NCBI RefSeq assembly: GCF_000730165.1
Contig: NZ_CP022110.1
Span: 2,363,501 to 2,427,500 of the forward strand
Direction of reading: 5' to 3'
Length of the DNA: 64,000 bases
Source: Nitrospirillum viridazoti CBAmc
GTDB lineage: Bacteria > Pseudomonadota > Alphaproteobacteria > Azospirillales > Azospirillaceae
The notes beneath the pieces are model-generated. The model searched no databases. It had not been told where the DNA came from and was given only the letters and a program-made list of their open reading frames with translations. The position numbers and the translations under genes are program-made. This document shows positions 25,773 through 34,089 of the stretch, piece by piece; positions within the stretch are counted from its first letter, which is position 1; each line of letters begins with the position of its first letter.

Positions 25773-26345
25773 TTACGCTCCGCCGCCCTTGTCGCCCGCC
25801 TCGCCCCCGGCTTCCGGCACCTGATGCTTCAGGATGAGGGGCACCTGCGCCATGCTGAACAGCACGAACAGCGGGATGACGACGAAGGATTTGTAGGCCA
25901 CCCACTGGTCGGTGGTCAGGAAGCGCCACGCCACCTCGTTGGCGCCGGCCAGCACCAGGAAGAAGGCCATCCAGCGCACGGTCAGGCGGCGCCAGCCGTC
26001 CTGGTCCAGATCCACACCCACCAGCACCTGGGCCAGCAGGTTGCGGCGCAGGGCCACGCCCACGGCCAGGGCCAGAGCGAACAGCAGGTAGATGATGGTG
26101 GCCTTCACCTTGATGAACGTCTCATCGTTCAGCCACAGGGTCAGGCCGCCGAACACCAGCACGAAGCCGCAGGTGACGAGCGGCATCAGCGGCCACTTGC
26201 CATCCAGCTTGCGATAGATGGGCAGGGCCACCACCGCCGCCACCATGAAGGCGGCGGTGGCGACCATGATCCCACCGTTGGCGTTGGCCACAAAGAAGAC
26301 GACCAACGGGCCCCATTCCAGGAGCAGACGGATCAGCTGCGACAT
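25773..26345 (-). CDS. yciB: Inner-membrane septation protein YciB/IspZ family
   Basis: 190 residues, five predicted helices, with the family features LIRLLLEWGPLVVFFVANANGGIMVATAAFM at the start, YRKLDGKWPLMPLVTCGFVLVFGGLTLWLNDETFIKVKATIIYLLFA in the middle and the C-terminal WVAYKSFVVIPLFVLFSMAQVPLI. YciB/IspZ proteins sit in the inner membrane and are linked to cell division, envelope integrity and intracellular septation. ATG 26345 shares a base with the stop of amn (TAATG), so it is translationally coupled to it. Confidence 0.92.
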   Translation of the reverse strand: MSQLIRLLLEWGPLVVFFVANANGGIMVATAAFMVAAVVALPIYRKLDGKWPLMPLVTCGFVLVFGGLTLWLNDETFIKVKATIIYLLFALALAVGVALRRNLLAQVLVGVDLDQDGWRRLTVRWMAFFLVLAGANEVAWRFLTTDQWVAYKSFVVIPLFVLFSMAQVPLILKHQVPEAGGEAGDKGGGA

Positions 26346-27853
26346 TACTGGAACGCCGCCTCGACGAAGCTGCGCAGCTTGCGGCTGTGCAGGCGTTCCA
26401 GCCCGTTCTCCCGCATCAGCTCCATGGCCAGCATGCCGATGGCCAGGTGCTGGTCCACCCGGGCGCGGTAGAAGTGGTTGGCCATGCCCGGCAGCTTCAG
26501 CTCGCCATGCAGCGGCTTGTCCGACACGCACAGCAAGGTGCCGTAGGGCACGCGGAAGCGGAAGCCGTTGGCGGCGATGGTGGCCGATTCCATGTCCAGC
26601 GCGATGGCGCGGCTCTGGCTGAAGCGCTGCACCGGCTCGCGGTAGTCGCGCAGTTCCCAGTTGCGGTTGTCGATGGTGGCGACCGTGCCGGTGCGCATGA
26701 GGCTCTTCAGCTCCCAGCCTTCCAGCCCGGTCACGTGGCCCACTGCCTTTTCCAGGGCCACCTGCACCTCGGCCAGGGGCGGCACGGGGATCCAGGTGGG
26801 CAGGTCGGCGTCCAGCACCTTGTCCTCGCGCACATAGCCGTGGGCGAGAACGTAGTCGCCCAGGCGCTGCGTCTCACGCAGGCCGGCGCAGTGGCCCAGC
26901 ATCAGCCAGACGTGGGGCCGCAGCACGGCGATGTGGTCGGTGATGGTCTTGGCGTTGCTGGGGCCCACGCCGATGTTGACGATGGTGATGCCGTTCCCGT
27001 CCGCCCGCTTCAGGTGATAGGCGGGCATCTGGGGCAGGCGCTTGACGCGCTCTCCCTCATTGGCCCGGCCAGGCTCCAGCGCCTGGTTGAAGGTCACGTG
27101 GTCACCGGGCTCGACGAAGGCCACGTATTGTGAACGGTAGGCCTGCACCTCGGGATCGTCCGACGGCTGCATGGTCTCCAGCCCCCGGCGCACGAACTCG
27201 TCGATGTAGAATTGGTAGTTGGTGAACAGCACGTAGTTCTGGAAATGGTCCGGCGCCGTGGCGGAATAGTGCTTCAGCCGGTGCAGGCTGTAGTCGACCC
27301 GCGGGCCGGTGAACAGAGCCAGCGGTTCAGGCGAGCCCGGCGGGCATTCGTAGGTGCCATTGACGATGCTGTCGTCCATGACCGCCAGATCAGGCAGGTC
27401 GAAGACCTCGCGCAGCTTGCGCAAATGTTCCGGCGGCAGGTCCCCTTCCACGTGCATGCCTTCCGGGAAGGCGAACTGGATGGGGATGGGCATGTCGCTC
27501 ACCCCCACCTCGATGCTGGTGGTGTGGTTGCGCAGCAGCTGCTGGAACTGGTGGCGGTAGTAATGGGCGTAGAGGTCGGGCCGCGTCAGCGTGGTGCGGT
27601 AGGTGCCGGGACCGGAAACGAAGCCATAGGCCAGGCGGCTGTCCACCCGGGGCTCATGGTCCACCGTCACCTGCACGAACGGGTAGAAACGCCGCACCCG
27701 GCCGGTGAAACTCTCGCCCCTGGCGTAATCCTGGAAGCGGGCCCGCAAATGCCCGACCGCGTCGTTGTACAGCGCCAGCACATGGGTGAAGGCGGCATCC
27801 GCGTCGGTGAAGGTAACGACCTTGTCAGCCTGCAGGGAAACCGGTGCGTTCAA
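26345..27853 (-). CDS. amn: AMP nucleosidase
   Basis: Hydrolyses AMP to adenine and ribose-5-phosphate. 502 residues, like proteobacterial Amn. The N-terminal AMN_N domain (about residues 20-190: TGRVRRFYPFVQVTVDHEP, RPDLYAHYYRHQFQQLL) is followed by a C-terminal nucleoside-phosphorylase-like domain (IVNIGVGPSNAKTITDHIAVLRPHVWLMLGHCAGLR, ALDMESATIAANGFRFRVPYGTLLCVSDKPLHGE). The start is read as TTG 27853 because AGAGGAG lies 8 nt upstream. The longer frame to 27991 would translate through the terminator at 27938-27981. It overlaps yciB by one base. Confidence 0.93.
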   Translation of the reverse strand: MNAPVSLQADKVVTFTDADAAFTHVLALYNDAVGHLRARFQDYARGESFTGRVRRFYPFVQVTVDHEPRVDSRLAYGFVSGPGTYRTTLTRPDLYAHYYRHQFQQLLRNHTTSIEVGVSDMPIPIQFAFPEGMHVEGDLPPEHLRKLREVFDLPDLAVMDDSIVNGTYECPPGSPEPLALFTGPRVDYSLHRLKHYSATAPDHFQNYVLFTNYQFYIDEFVRRGLETMQPSDDPEVQAYRSQYVAFVEPGDHVTFNQALEPGRANEGERVKRLPQMPAYHLKRADGNGITIVNIGVGPSNAKTITDHIAVLRPHVWLMLGHCAGLRETQRLGDYVLAHGYVREDKVLDADLPTWIPVPPLAEVQVALEKAVGHVTGLEGWELKSLMRTGTVATIDNRNWELRDYREPVQRFSQSRAIALDMESATIAANGFRFRVPYGTLLCVSDKPLHGELKLPGMANHFYRARVDQHLAIGMLAMELMRENGLERLHSRKLRSFVEAAFQ

Positions 27854-27937
27854 TCGGAAAACTCCTCTTTTATTCTGGGGTCCTTCCCGCCTGCGGCCGG
27901 ATTGCCGTCGGCGGACCCCTTCGTCAGCAAAGTCTTT

Positions 27938-27981
27938 TAAAAAATAGAAAAGCCGCACCGGGCTTTCCCCGTGTGCGGCTT
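27938..27981 (-). terminator. Intrinsic terminator upstream of amn
   Basis: On the minus strand the stem AAGCCGCAC-CGGG / CCCG-GTGCGGCTT is followed by TTTCTATTTTTT. It ends transcription from the catalase-like gene before the amn promoter. Confidence 0.8.
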
Positions 27982-28052
27982 CATCCTTCATAGTTGGTCA
28001 AGGACCGGGCCTCTGTCAAGCGCACCCTGATGACGGTTGCGCGGCGGAACAC

Positions 28053-29021
28053 TCAGCCATCCTCCCCCAGGCGCCGGCGGAAAGAGGCGCCGTAGATGGG
28101 GGTGCGGGCGTCGACCATGGGGTCGGCGGGTTCGATGCCGGCGGGCAGGCGTCCGGGCAGGAACAACAGGGTGCGCTGCTGGAAGTCCTGGTCGGACGCG
28201 ATACCGGTCAGGGTCAGCGTGCCCAGGTCGACCTGCCACCGCGCCTCCGGCCAGGCGACGGTGGCGTCATCGACCCTGTCGCCGGTCTCCGCCACCTGCA
28301 GCATCAGGCGGAAGCGCGCCGGGCCCTGGGCCAGCCGCCGCGCCATCTCCGCCGCCAGATAGTCGGCCGGCCGGCCCGCCGCCTCGGCGGGGGTTAGCAG
28401 CGCCTGCCCCGCCTCCGGCACCAGACGGTAGCGACCGGTCGTCACCTGGCCCTGGGCGTTGGTGAAGCGGAGGGCGTTGACGGCGAAATAACCCAGGGTG
28501 GCGTAGCTGGCGGGGATGGGCTTGGGCAACGCCTCGAAGGCGCGGGCCGCCGGGTGGCTGGCCAGGAAGGCGGGAAGGGTGCGCGCGGCCGCCGCCTGGA
28601 CCATGGCCAGGAAATCAGCCGTTGTCGCTACCGGGAAGCCGTCCACAGAATGGGCGACGATGTCGGTGTCGGTGCCGTCGGCCAGATGGAACTTCAGCGC
28701 CATTCCACGAGGGCTGGCCATGGCGTCGCCATCCGCCTGGGTGGGGACGCCGGTGAAGTTGGAGAAGCGGATGGTGACAGGCGTCGGACCCGCCTGGAAG
28801 TGCGGCGCCCGGCTGACGCCGGCGGCGTCCGGGGACGGGACGAAGGTTCCCTCCACCACCAGGCCCTTGGCATGAACGGCGCGGGCACCTGGCTGATGGC
28901 CACCGAAGGCCTGGTCCAAAGCATCCAAGGTCGCCTGGGGATCGACGGGCTGGGCCATGGCCGGGGAAGAGATGGCGGCCATCAGGCCAGCCAGCGCAGC
29001 ACACCGCGTCAAACGCCGCAT
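28053..29021 (-). CDS. Periplasmic catalase-related (SrpA-type) heme peroxidase
   Basis: 322 residues with a signal peptide (MRRLTRCAALAGLMAAISSPAMAQ). The mature protein matches the catalase-like fold at reduced size: AVHAKGLVVEGTFVPSP (with the distal-histidine region RAVHAKG), TIRFSNFTGVPTQADGDAMASPRGMALKFHLADG (the catalase RFS/PRG core) and the C-terminal RWQVDLGTLTLTGIASDQDFQQRTLLFLPGRLPAGIEPADPMVDAR. Catalases of this short type act as peroxidases rather than true catalases. ATG 29021 follows GGGGGAGGGGG. It stands alone between ftsY and amn with its own terminator. Confidence 0.85.
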   Translation of the reverse strand: MRRLTRCAALAGLMAAISSPAMAQPVDPQATLDALDQAFGGHQPGARAVHAKGLVVEGTFVPSPDAAGVSRAPHFQAGPTPVTIRFSNFTGVPTQADGDAMASPRGMALKFHLADGTDTDIVAHSVDGFPVATTADFLAMVQAAAARTLPAFLASHPAARAFEALPKPIPASYATLGYFAVNALRFTNAQGQVTTGRYRLVPEAGQALLTPAEAAGRPADYLAAEMARRLAQGPARFRLMLQVAETGDRVDDATVAWPEARWQVDLGTLTLTGIASDQDFQQRTLLFLPGRLPAGIEPADPMVDARTPIYGASFRRRLGEDG

Positions 29022-29069
29022 CCTTACCCCCTCCCCCATGCCGTCGTTGCGGCCGTTCAGACGCTCACC

Positions 29070-30215
29070 TCATCGCCCGTCGTCCAGCCCCACCAAGGAA
29101 GCCGCGAAGGACTGGGCGTCGAAGGGGCGCAGATCGTCGATGCCCTCGCCCACGCCGATGGCGTGGACCGGCAGGCCGAACTTCTGCGCCAGCGAGACCA
29201 GCACACCGCCGCGGGCGGAGCCATCCAGCTTGGTCAGGATCAGACCGTTGACCGACACCATTTCCTTGAACACCTCCACCTGCGAATGGGCGTTCTGGCC
29301 GGTGGTGGCGTCCAGGGTCAGCAGGGTGGTGTGGGGAGCGGTGGGGTCCACCTTCTTGATGACGCGCACGATCTTGCGCAGCTCATCCATCAGGCCCTGC
29401 TTGTTCTGCAGGCGGCCGGCGGTGTCGATCAGCAGCACGTCGGCGCCGGCGGCTCGTGCCTTCTCCAGCGCCTCATAGGCCAGGCCGGCGGCGTCCGCCC
29501 CCGTCTCCTTGGCCACCACGGGGGCACCGGTGCGCTCACCCCAAATCTGCAGCTGGCTGACGGCAGCGGCGCGGAAGGTGTCGCCAGCGGCCAGCCACAC
29601 GGTCTTGCCGGCGGCGCGCAGTTCCCGCGCGTACTTGCCGATGGTGGTGGTCTTGCCGGTGCCGTTCACCCCCACCACCAGCACCACGTGGGGCTTGTGG
29701 TTGCCGTCCAGCACCAGGGGCCGGGCGACAGGGGCCAGCACCTTGCCGATTTCATCCGCCAGGAAGCGCTTCACCTCGTCGGGCGAAACCTCTTTGCCGA
29801 AGCGGCTCTTGGCCAGGTCGCCGGTGACCCGGGCGGCCATGGCGGGCCCCAGGTCCGCCTGGATCAGCAGCTCCTCCAGCTCCTCCAGCGTCTCATCATC
29901 CAGCTTGCGCTTGGTGAAGATGCCGCCGATGCCGTCGGTCAGCCGGGTGGTGGACTTGGACAGGCCCCGGCGCAGGCGCGACAGCCAGTTGCCCTGCGGA
30001 GCTTCCTCCACCGGCGCCGTCGGGACGGCGTCCAGGACCAGGGCGGACTTGGGCGCCGTGATGGGCGCCACCACCGGCTCCTCAGCCATCTCAGGTGGCG
30101 CCGGAGATTGTTCCGGTGGCGAAACAAGCTCGACGGCGACTGGAATTTCAGGCGTGGGGGGAACGACGGCCGGGGCTTCGGCGGCGGGCTTCTTACGCTT
30201 GATCCAATCGAACAT
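29070..30215 (-). CDS. ftsY: Signal recognition particle receptor FtsY
   Basis: 381 residues. The SRP-GTPase receptor docks Ffh-ribosome complexes at the inner membrane. An N-terminal acidic/Pro-Ala-rich membrane-targeting region (about 1-75, starting [10 protein letters not shown]) precedes the helical N domain and the G domain with GVNGTGKTTT (G1), DTAGR (G3), TKLDG (G4) and GVGEGIDDLRPF at the end. Its partner ffh is also in this window (37735-39090). ATG 30215 overlaps the mtaB stop (TAATG), giving a coupled dapF-mtaB-ftsY operon. The longer frame to 30764 lies wholly inside mtaB and is rejected. Confidence 0.95.
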   Translation of the reverse strand: MFDWIKRKKPAAEAPAVVPPTPEIPVAVELVSPPEQSPAPPEMAEEPVVAPITAPKSALVLDAVPTAPVEEAPQGNWLSRLRRGLSKSTTRLTDGIGGIFTKRKLDDETLEELEELLIQADLGPAMAARVTGDLAKSRFGKEVSPDEVKRFLADEIGKVLAPVARPLVLDGNHKPHVVLVVGVNGTGKTTTIGKYARELRAAGKTVWLAAGDTFRAAAVSQLQIWGERTGAPVVAKETGADAAGLAYEALEKARAAGADVLLIDTAGRLQNKQGLMDELRKIVRVIKKVDPTAPHTTLLTLDATTGQNAHSQVEVFKEMVSVNGLILTKLDGSARGGVLVSLAQKFGLPVHAIGVGEGIDDLRPFDAQSFAASLVGLDDGR

Positions 30216-31543
30216 TAGCAGCAACCCATCAGCATGTCGCCATCCAGCCCGGCAATGCGGGCGTCCACGAGCGTGCCCGGCGCGAAATCGCGATCCAGCC
30301 GCACCTCGGCGAATTGTTCGGTACGGCCGACGCGGCCCTTCTCCACCAGCACCGTGACGATGCGCCCCTGCTGGCTGGCCAGGTGCCGGCGCACCGCCAC
30401 CTCGCCCGCCGCGCGCAGCAGGGCCGCCCGTTCCTTGCGCACCGCCTTGTCCACCTGGGGCATACGGGCAGCCGGCGTGCCGGGGCGCGGACTGTAGGGG
30501 AAGACGTGCAGCCAGGTCAGGCCGCAGTCGGCCACGGCGTCCAGGGTGTTCTGGAACATCGCGTCGGTTTCCGTGGGGAAACCGGCGATGAGGTCGGCGC
30601 CGAACACCATGTCGGGCCGCAGGTCGCGCGCGCGCTGGCAGAAGGCCACGGCGTCGGCGCGGCTGTGGCGCCGCTTCATGCGCTTCAGCACCATGTCGTC
30701 GCCGGCCTGCAGGCTGACATGCAGGTGGGGCATCAGGCGCGGCTCCTCGGCGATCAGGCGCCACAGGTCGTCGTCGATTTCCACCGGGTCCAGCGAGGAT
30801 AGGCGCAGGCGCGGAAGCTCCGGCACCAGGGCCAGCAGCCGGCGGATCATCTGGCCCAGGGTGGGCGCGCCCGGCAGGTCGGGGCCGTAGCTGGTGACGT
30901 CCACGCCGGTCAGCACCACCTCGCGGTAGCCCTGATCCACCAGGGTGCGCACCTGGGTCACGATCTCCCCCATGGGGACGGAGCGGGAATTGCCCCGGCC
31001 ATAGGGGATGATGCAGAAGGTGCAGCGGTGGTCGCAGCCGTTCTGCACCTGGATGAAGGCGCGGGCGCGGCCCTCCATGCCCTGGATCAGGTGGCTGGCG
31101 GTCTCGCGCACCGACATAATGTCGTTGACGATCACCCGCTCCGCCTGGCCGGCGCCGAAGCTGGTCCAGCTGTCGGCCTTCAGCTTCAGATCGTTGCCCA
31201 GCACTTGGTCCACCTCGGGCATGGCGGCGAAGGTGCCGGGGTTGACCTGGGCGGCGCAGCCGGTGACGACGATGCGGGTGTCCGGATTCTCGCGCCGGGC
31301 CTTGCGGATGGCCTGGCGCGCCTGGCGCTCGGCTTCCGAAGTGACGGCGCAGGTGTTGAAGATCAGCACCGGGCCCAGGCCGGCGGCGCGCGCGTGGTCG
31401 CGCATCACCTCGGATTCATAGGCGTTCAGGCGGCAGCCGAAGGTGACGACCTGCGGCCCGCCGGCCTCGCCGGAAATCTCCGGGCCGGAGCCTTCCTGGC
31501 GGTGCTCGTGCCCATGATCAGTGTCAGCGTGCTCGGCACTCAT
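30215..31543 (-). CDS. mtaB: tRNA t6A37 methylthiotransferase MtaB
   Basis: Radical SAM methylthiotransferase converting t6A37 to ms2t6A37 in ANN-decoding tRNAs. 442 residues. The N-terminal UPF0004 domain carries [29 protein letters not shown] and VTGCAAQ, with the three cluster cysteines. The radical SAM motif is [22 protein letters not shown] (CxxxCxxC), and a C-terminal TRAM domain runs from about residue 380. The extra N-terminus ([14 protein letters not shown]) is His-rich, an unusual detail. It overlaps dapF by 4 nt (ATGA) and ftsY by 1 nt. Confidence 0.94.
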   Translation of the reverse strand: MSAEHADTDHGHEHRQEGSGPEISGEAGGPQVVTFGCRLNAYESEVMRDHARAAGLGPVLIFNTCAVTSEAERQARQAIRKARRENPDTRIVVTGCAAQVNPGTFAAMPEVDQVLGNDLKLKADSWTSFGAGQAERVIVNDIMSVRETASHLIQGMEGRARAFIQVQNGCDHRCTFCIIPYGRGNSRSVPMGEIVTQVRTLVDQGYREVVLTGVDVTSYGPDLPGAPTLGQMIRRLLALVPELPRLRLSSLDPVEIDDDLWRLIAEEPRLMPHLHVSLQAGDDMVLKRMKRRHSRADAVAFCQRARDLRPDMVFGADLIAGFPTETDAMFQNTLDAVADCGLTWLHVFPYSPRPGTPAARMPQVDKAVRKERAALLRAAGEVAVRRHLASQQGRIVTVLVEKGRVGRTEQFAEVRLDRDFAPGTLVDARIAGLDGDMLMGCC

Positions 31544-32385
31544 CGTCCGGCGCCTGCCAGCAAGGCGTCATCCAACTCGCCGCTGAACGCCGTGGCCACC
31601 GGCCCGGTCATCAGCACATGGCCATCCTCGCGCCACTCGATGGTCAGGGTGCCGCCATCCATGACGATGTCGGCCTTGCGCCCGGTCAGGCCCCGCCGGG
31701 CGGCGGCCACCAGGGTGGCGCAGGCGCCGGAGCCGCAGGCCAAGGTGATGCCGGCCCCGCGTTCCCACACCCGCATGCGGACGCGGCCGGGAGCCACGAC
31801 GGTGGCGACCTCGATATTGGCGCGCTCGGGGAAGGCGGTGTGGTGTTCCAGCTGCGGCCCCCATTGGGGCAGATCCACCGCCTCCGCATCGTCCACGAAG
31901 AAGACGGCGTGAGGGTTGCCCATGTTGACCGCGCAGGGGTTGGACAGCGGCCCGGCGGCCACGTCCAGCGACAGGGTGTCGGCCGGCTCGGCCAGCGGGA
32001 TCTGCCGCCAATCCAGGCGGGCGGGGCCCATGTCGACCGTCACCGTGCCATCGGCATGGCGGACGGCGGGCAGCAGGCCACTGATGGTTTCCACCGTCAA
32101 TCGGTCCCGGCCGGCCCCCTCGGCCGCCACCAGCGAGGCGACGCACCGCGTGGCGTTGCCGCAGGCGCCGGACTCGCTGCCGTCCGGGTTCAGGACGCGC
32201 ATGAAGACATCGGCGCCGGCCGATTGCGGCGGTTCCAAAATGATGATCTGGTCGCAGCCGACGCCGAAGCGGCGGTCAGCCAGGACGCGCGCCTGCGCGC
32301 CCGTCAAGGACAGGGGGGTGTGGCGGGCGTCCAGAACGACGAAGTCGTTGCCCAGCCCGTGCATCTTGAGAAACCGGCGCGCCAT
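31540..32385 (-). CDS. dapF: Diaminopimelate epimerase
   Basis: Interconverts LL- and meso-diaminopimelate for lysine and peptidoglycan. 281 residues. [13 protein letters not shown] at the N-terminus, the first catalytic cysteine in [13 protein letters not shown], the second in [14 protein letters not shown], and [10 protein letters not shown] between them. First gene of the dapF-mtaB-ftsY operon, with start ATG 32385. Functionally linked to asd (2133-3149), which feeds the same pathway. Confidence 0.96.
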   Translation of the reverse strand: MARRFLKMHGLGNDFVVLDARHTPLSLTGAQARVLADRRFGVGCDQIIILEPPQSAGADVFMRVLNPDGSESGACGNATRCVASLVAAEGAGRDRLTVETISGLLPAVRHADGTVTVDMGPARLDWRQIPLAEPADTLSLDVAAGPLSNPCAVNMGNPHAVFFVDDAEAVDLPQWGPQLEHHTAFPERANIEVATVVAPGRVRMRVWERGAGITLACGSGACATLVAAARRGLTGRKADIVMDGGTLTIEWREDGHVLMTGPVATAFSGELDDALLAGAGR

Positions 32386-32571
32386 GATGCCCGGTTATAT
32401 GGCGACGATCCGCCCCCTGTCCATGGGTGTGCCCGGCAGGGCGGTTCTGTGTGTTTCGGGTGCCTCGTTCATGCGCCTCAAGCGCCGGCGGGGCATGCGC
32501 CCCTTGGCTGTCCTCGGTTTCCAGTCCACTTCGTTCCCCGGAAACCTCCGGCGGCCGCGGTCGCGGCCTAC

Positions 32572-32591
32572 GGCATGAGCACGCTCATGCC
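32572..32591. repeat. Inverted repeat in the gap between gtrA-like gene and dapF
   Basis: GGCATGAGC-AC-GCTCATGCC, 9-bp arms, 16 nt beyond the gtrA-like stop on the minus strand. It is not followed by a T-run on the minus strand, so it may be a weak or Rho-assisted 3' end or a transcript-stabilising hairpin. The rest of the gap (32386-32607) shows nothing else. Confidence 0.5.
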
Positions 32592-32607
32592 GCTTGGTCG
32601 TTTCGCT

Positions 32608-33087
32608 TCAGGCCCCGGGCGCCTTGTGGCCGAACACCAGCATCTTGGACAGGACGAAGTTGAAGCCCATGCCGGCCAGGGAGCCGGCGCCCTTGGCGCC
32701 ATAAGGCCACAGCGCGGGCAGCCACGGCAGCAGGGTCACCGCGAAGGCGGGCGCGTCCAGCCAGACGATGAGGTTGTAGGTCGCGAGGTTGACTACGCCG
32801 CCAACGGCGTTGGCCGCCAGGAACTTGGCCCACTGGCGTATTGCCCCCCGCCGGCTGGCGCCAGTGAAGGTGAACTGCCGGTTCATCCACCAGGTGAAGG
32901 TGGCGGCCACGAAGTACGAGAAGAAGCCAGCGCTGTGCTTGTCCAGGCCTAAGGGGTTCAGGGCCACCCACAGCGCCCCCATGTCCACGAACAGGCCGGC
33001 CACGCCGATAAGGGCGAAGGACATGACCTCCGCCTTCACGTGTTTCGGCTTGCCCTCTGGCAGATCGCCCTTTGGCAGATCGGTCAC
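32608..33087 (-). CDS. GtrA-family membrane protein (putative lipid-linked sugar flippase)
   Basis: 159 residues with four transmembrane helices and GtrA motifs: FALIGVAGLFVDMGALWVAL, FFSYFVAATFTWWMNRQFTF (the Asn-Arg-x-(F/W)-TF signature) and FLAANAVGGVVNLATYNLIVW. GtrA proteins are thought to flip undecaprenyl-phosphate-linked sugars made by a GT2 (GtrB) enzyme. The GT2 gene lies 5 nt upstream and a GT-C-like protein before it, giving the classic three-component order. The start is GTG 33087, with a modest SD in the end of the GT2 gene. Confidence 0.88.
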   Translation of the reverse strand: MTDLPKGDLPEGKPKHVKAEVMSFALIGVAGLFVDMGALWVALNPLGLDKHSAGFFSYFVAATFTWWMNRQFTFTGASRRGAIRQWAKFLAANAVGGVVNLATYNLIVWLDAPAFAVTLLPWLPALWPYGAKGAGSLAGMGFNFVLSKMLVFGHKAPGA

Positions 33088-33092
33088 GCCGC

Positions 33093-34064
33093 TCAGCCCC
33101 GGCCCAGCGGGGCAAAATCCGCCGCCGGAATCTCCAGGTAGCGCAGGCGCTTCATTTCACGCCGGCCGCGGGTGACCGTGTCCAGGATCAGGCCGCAGGT
33201 CAGCGACAGGAAGGCCAGGGTCATGAGGCCGGTGGCCAGCACCGCCGTGGGCAGGCGCGGCACCAAGCCCGTCTCCACGAAGGTGATGAAGATGGGAATG
33301 CTCAGGATGATCGACAGTAGCGCCAGCAGGATGGCGGCGACGCCGAAGAACAGCATGGGCCGTTCCTCCTTCACCAGCTTGGTGATCATCCACAGGATGC
33401 GCATGCCGTCCTTGTAGGTGGACAGCTTGCTGACCGACCCGGGCGGGCGGTCCTTGTAGGGGGTCTCCACCTCCGCGATGGGCATGCGCAGTTCCAGCGC
33501 GTGCACCGTCAGCTCCGTCTCCGTCTCGAAGCCGCCGGCCAGCGCCGGGAAAGACTTCACGAAACGGCGGGAAAAGACGCGGTAGCCCGACAGCATGTCG
33601 TTGGTGCGCTTGCCGAAAATGAAGGTCACCAGTCCGGTCAGCAGCATGTTGCCGAAGCGGTGGCCCGGGCGGTAGGCGGCCTCGATCTCCGTCACGCGGG
33701 CGCCGTTCACCATGTCCAGCTGCTCGGTCACCAACCGGTCGACCAGGGCCGGGGCGCTGGCGGCGTGGTAGGTGTCGTCGCCGTCGACCATGACATACAC
33801 GTCCGCCTCGATGTCGGCGAACATGCGGCGGACCACGTTGCCCTTGCCCTGCAGCGGCTCGGTCCGCACGACGGCACCGGCGGCGCGGGCCACCTCCACG
33901 GTGCGGTCCTTGGAATTGTTGTCGTAGACGTAGACGGTCGCGTCCGGCAGGGCCGCCTTGAAATCGGCGACCACCTTGGCGATGGCGGCTTCCTCGTTAT
34001 AGCAGGGCACCAGCACGGCCACGGTGGGTTTGCGGCCGGGCAGAGAGGCGGTGGTGTCGACCAT
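33093..34064 (-). CDS. GT2 glycosyltransferase, GtrB/DPM1-like, membrane anchored
   Basis: 323 residues. GT-A domain with AVLVPCYNEEAAIAKVV, VYDNNSKDRTVEVARAAGA, the nucleotide/metal motif MVDGDDTYHA (DxD type) and GFETETELTVHALELRMPIAEVETPYKDRPPGSVSK. Two C-terminal helices follow (about 238-260 and 272-295). This is the architecture of enzymes that put a sugar on undecaprenyl phosphate at the inner face of the membrane. The donor sugar cannot be read. Strong SD AAGGA before ATG 34064. In one operon with the GT-C-like and GtrA genes. Confidence 0.9.
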   Translation of the reverse strand: MVDTTASLPGRKPTVAVLVPCYNEEAAIAKVVADFKAALPDATVYVYDNNSKDRTVEVARAAGAVVRTEPLQGKGNVVRRMFADIEADVYVMVDGDDTYHAASAPALVDRLVTEQLDMVNGARVTEIEAAYRPGHRFGNMLLTGLVTFIFGKRTNDMLSGYRVFSRRFVKSFPALAGGFETETELTVHALELRMPIAEVETPYKDRPPGSVSKLSTYKDGMRILWMITKLVKEERPMLFFGVAAILLALLSIILSIPIFITFVETGLVPRLPTAVLATGLMTLAFLSLTCGLILDTVTRGRREMKRLRYLEIPAADFAPLGRG

Positions 34065-34089
34065 CGCGCGTAATCCTTGGAAATAGGCG

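Noticed and set aside
25771-25929. Longer start for the lipoprotein at 24721-25770
   Set aside because: Would overlap yciB by 150 bp and hide the lipoprotein signal peptide. ATG 25770 is coupled to the yciB stop.
27854-27991. N-terminal extension of AMP nucleosidase
   Set aside because: It reads through the intrinsic terminator at 27938-27981. TTG 27853 has an ideal SD and fits family length.
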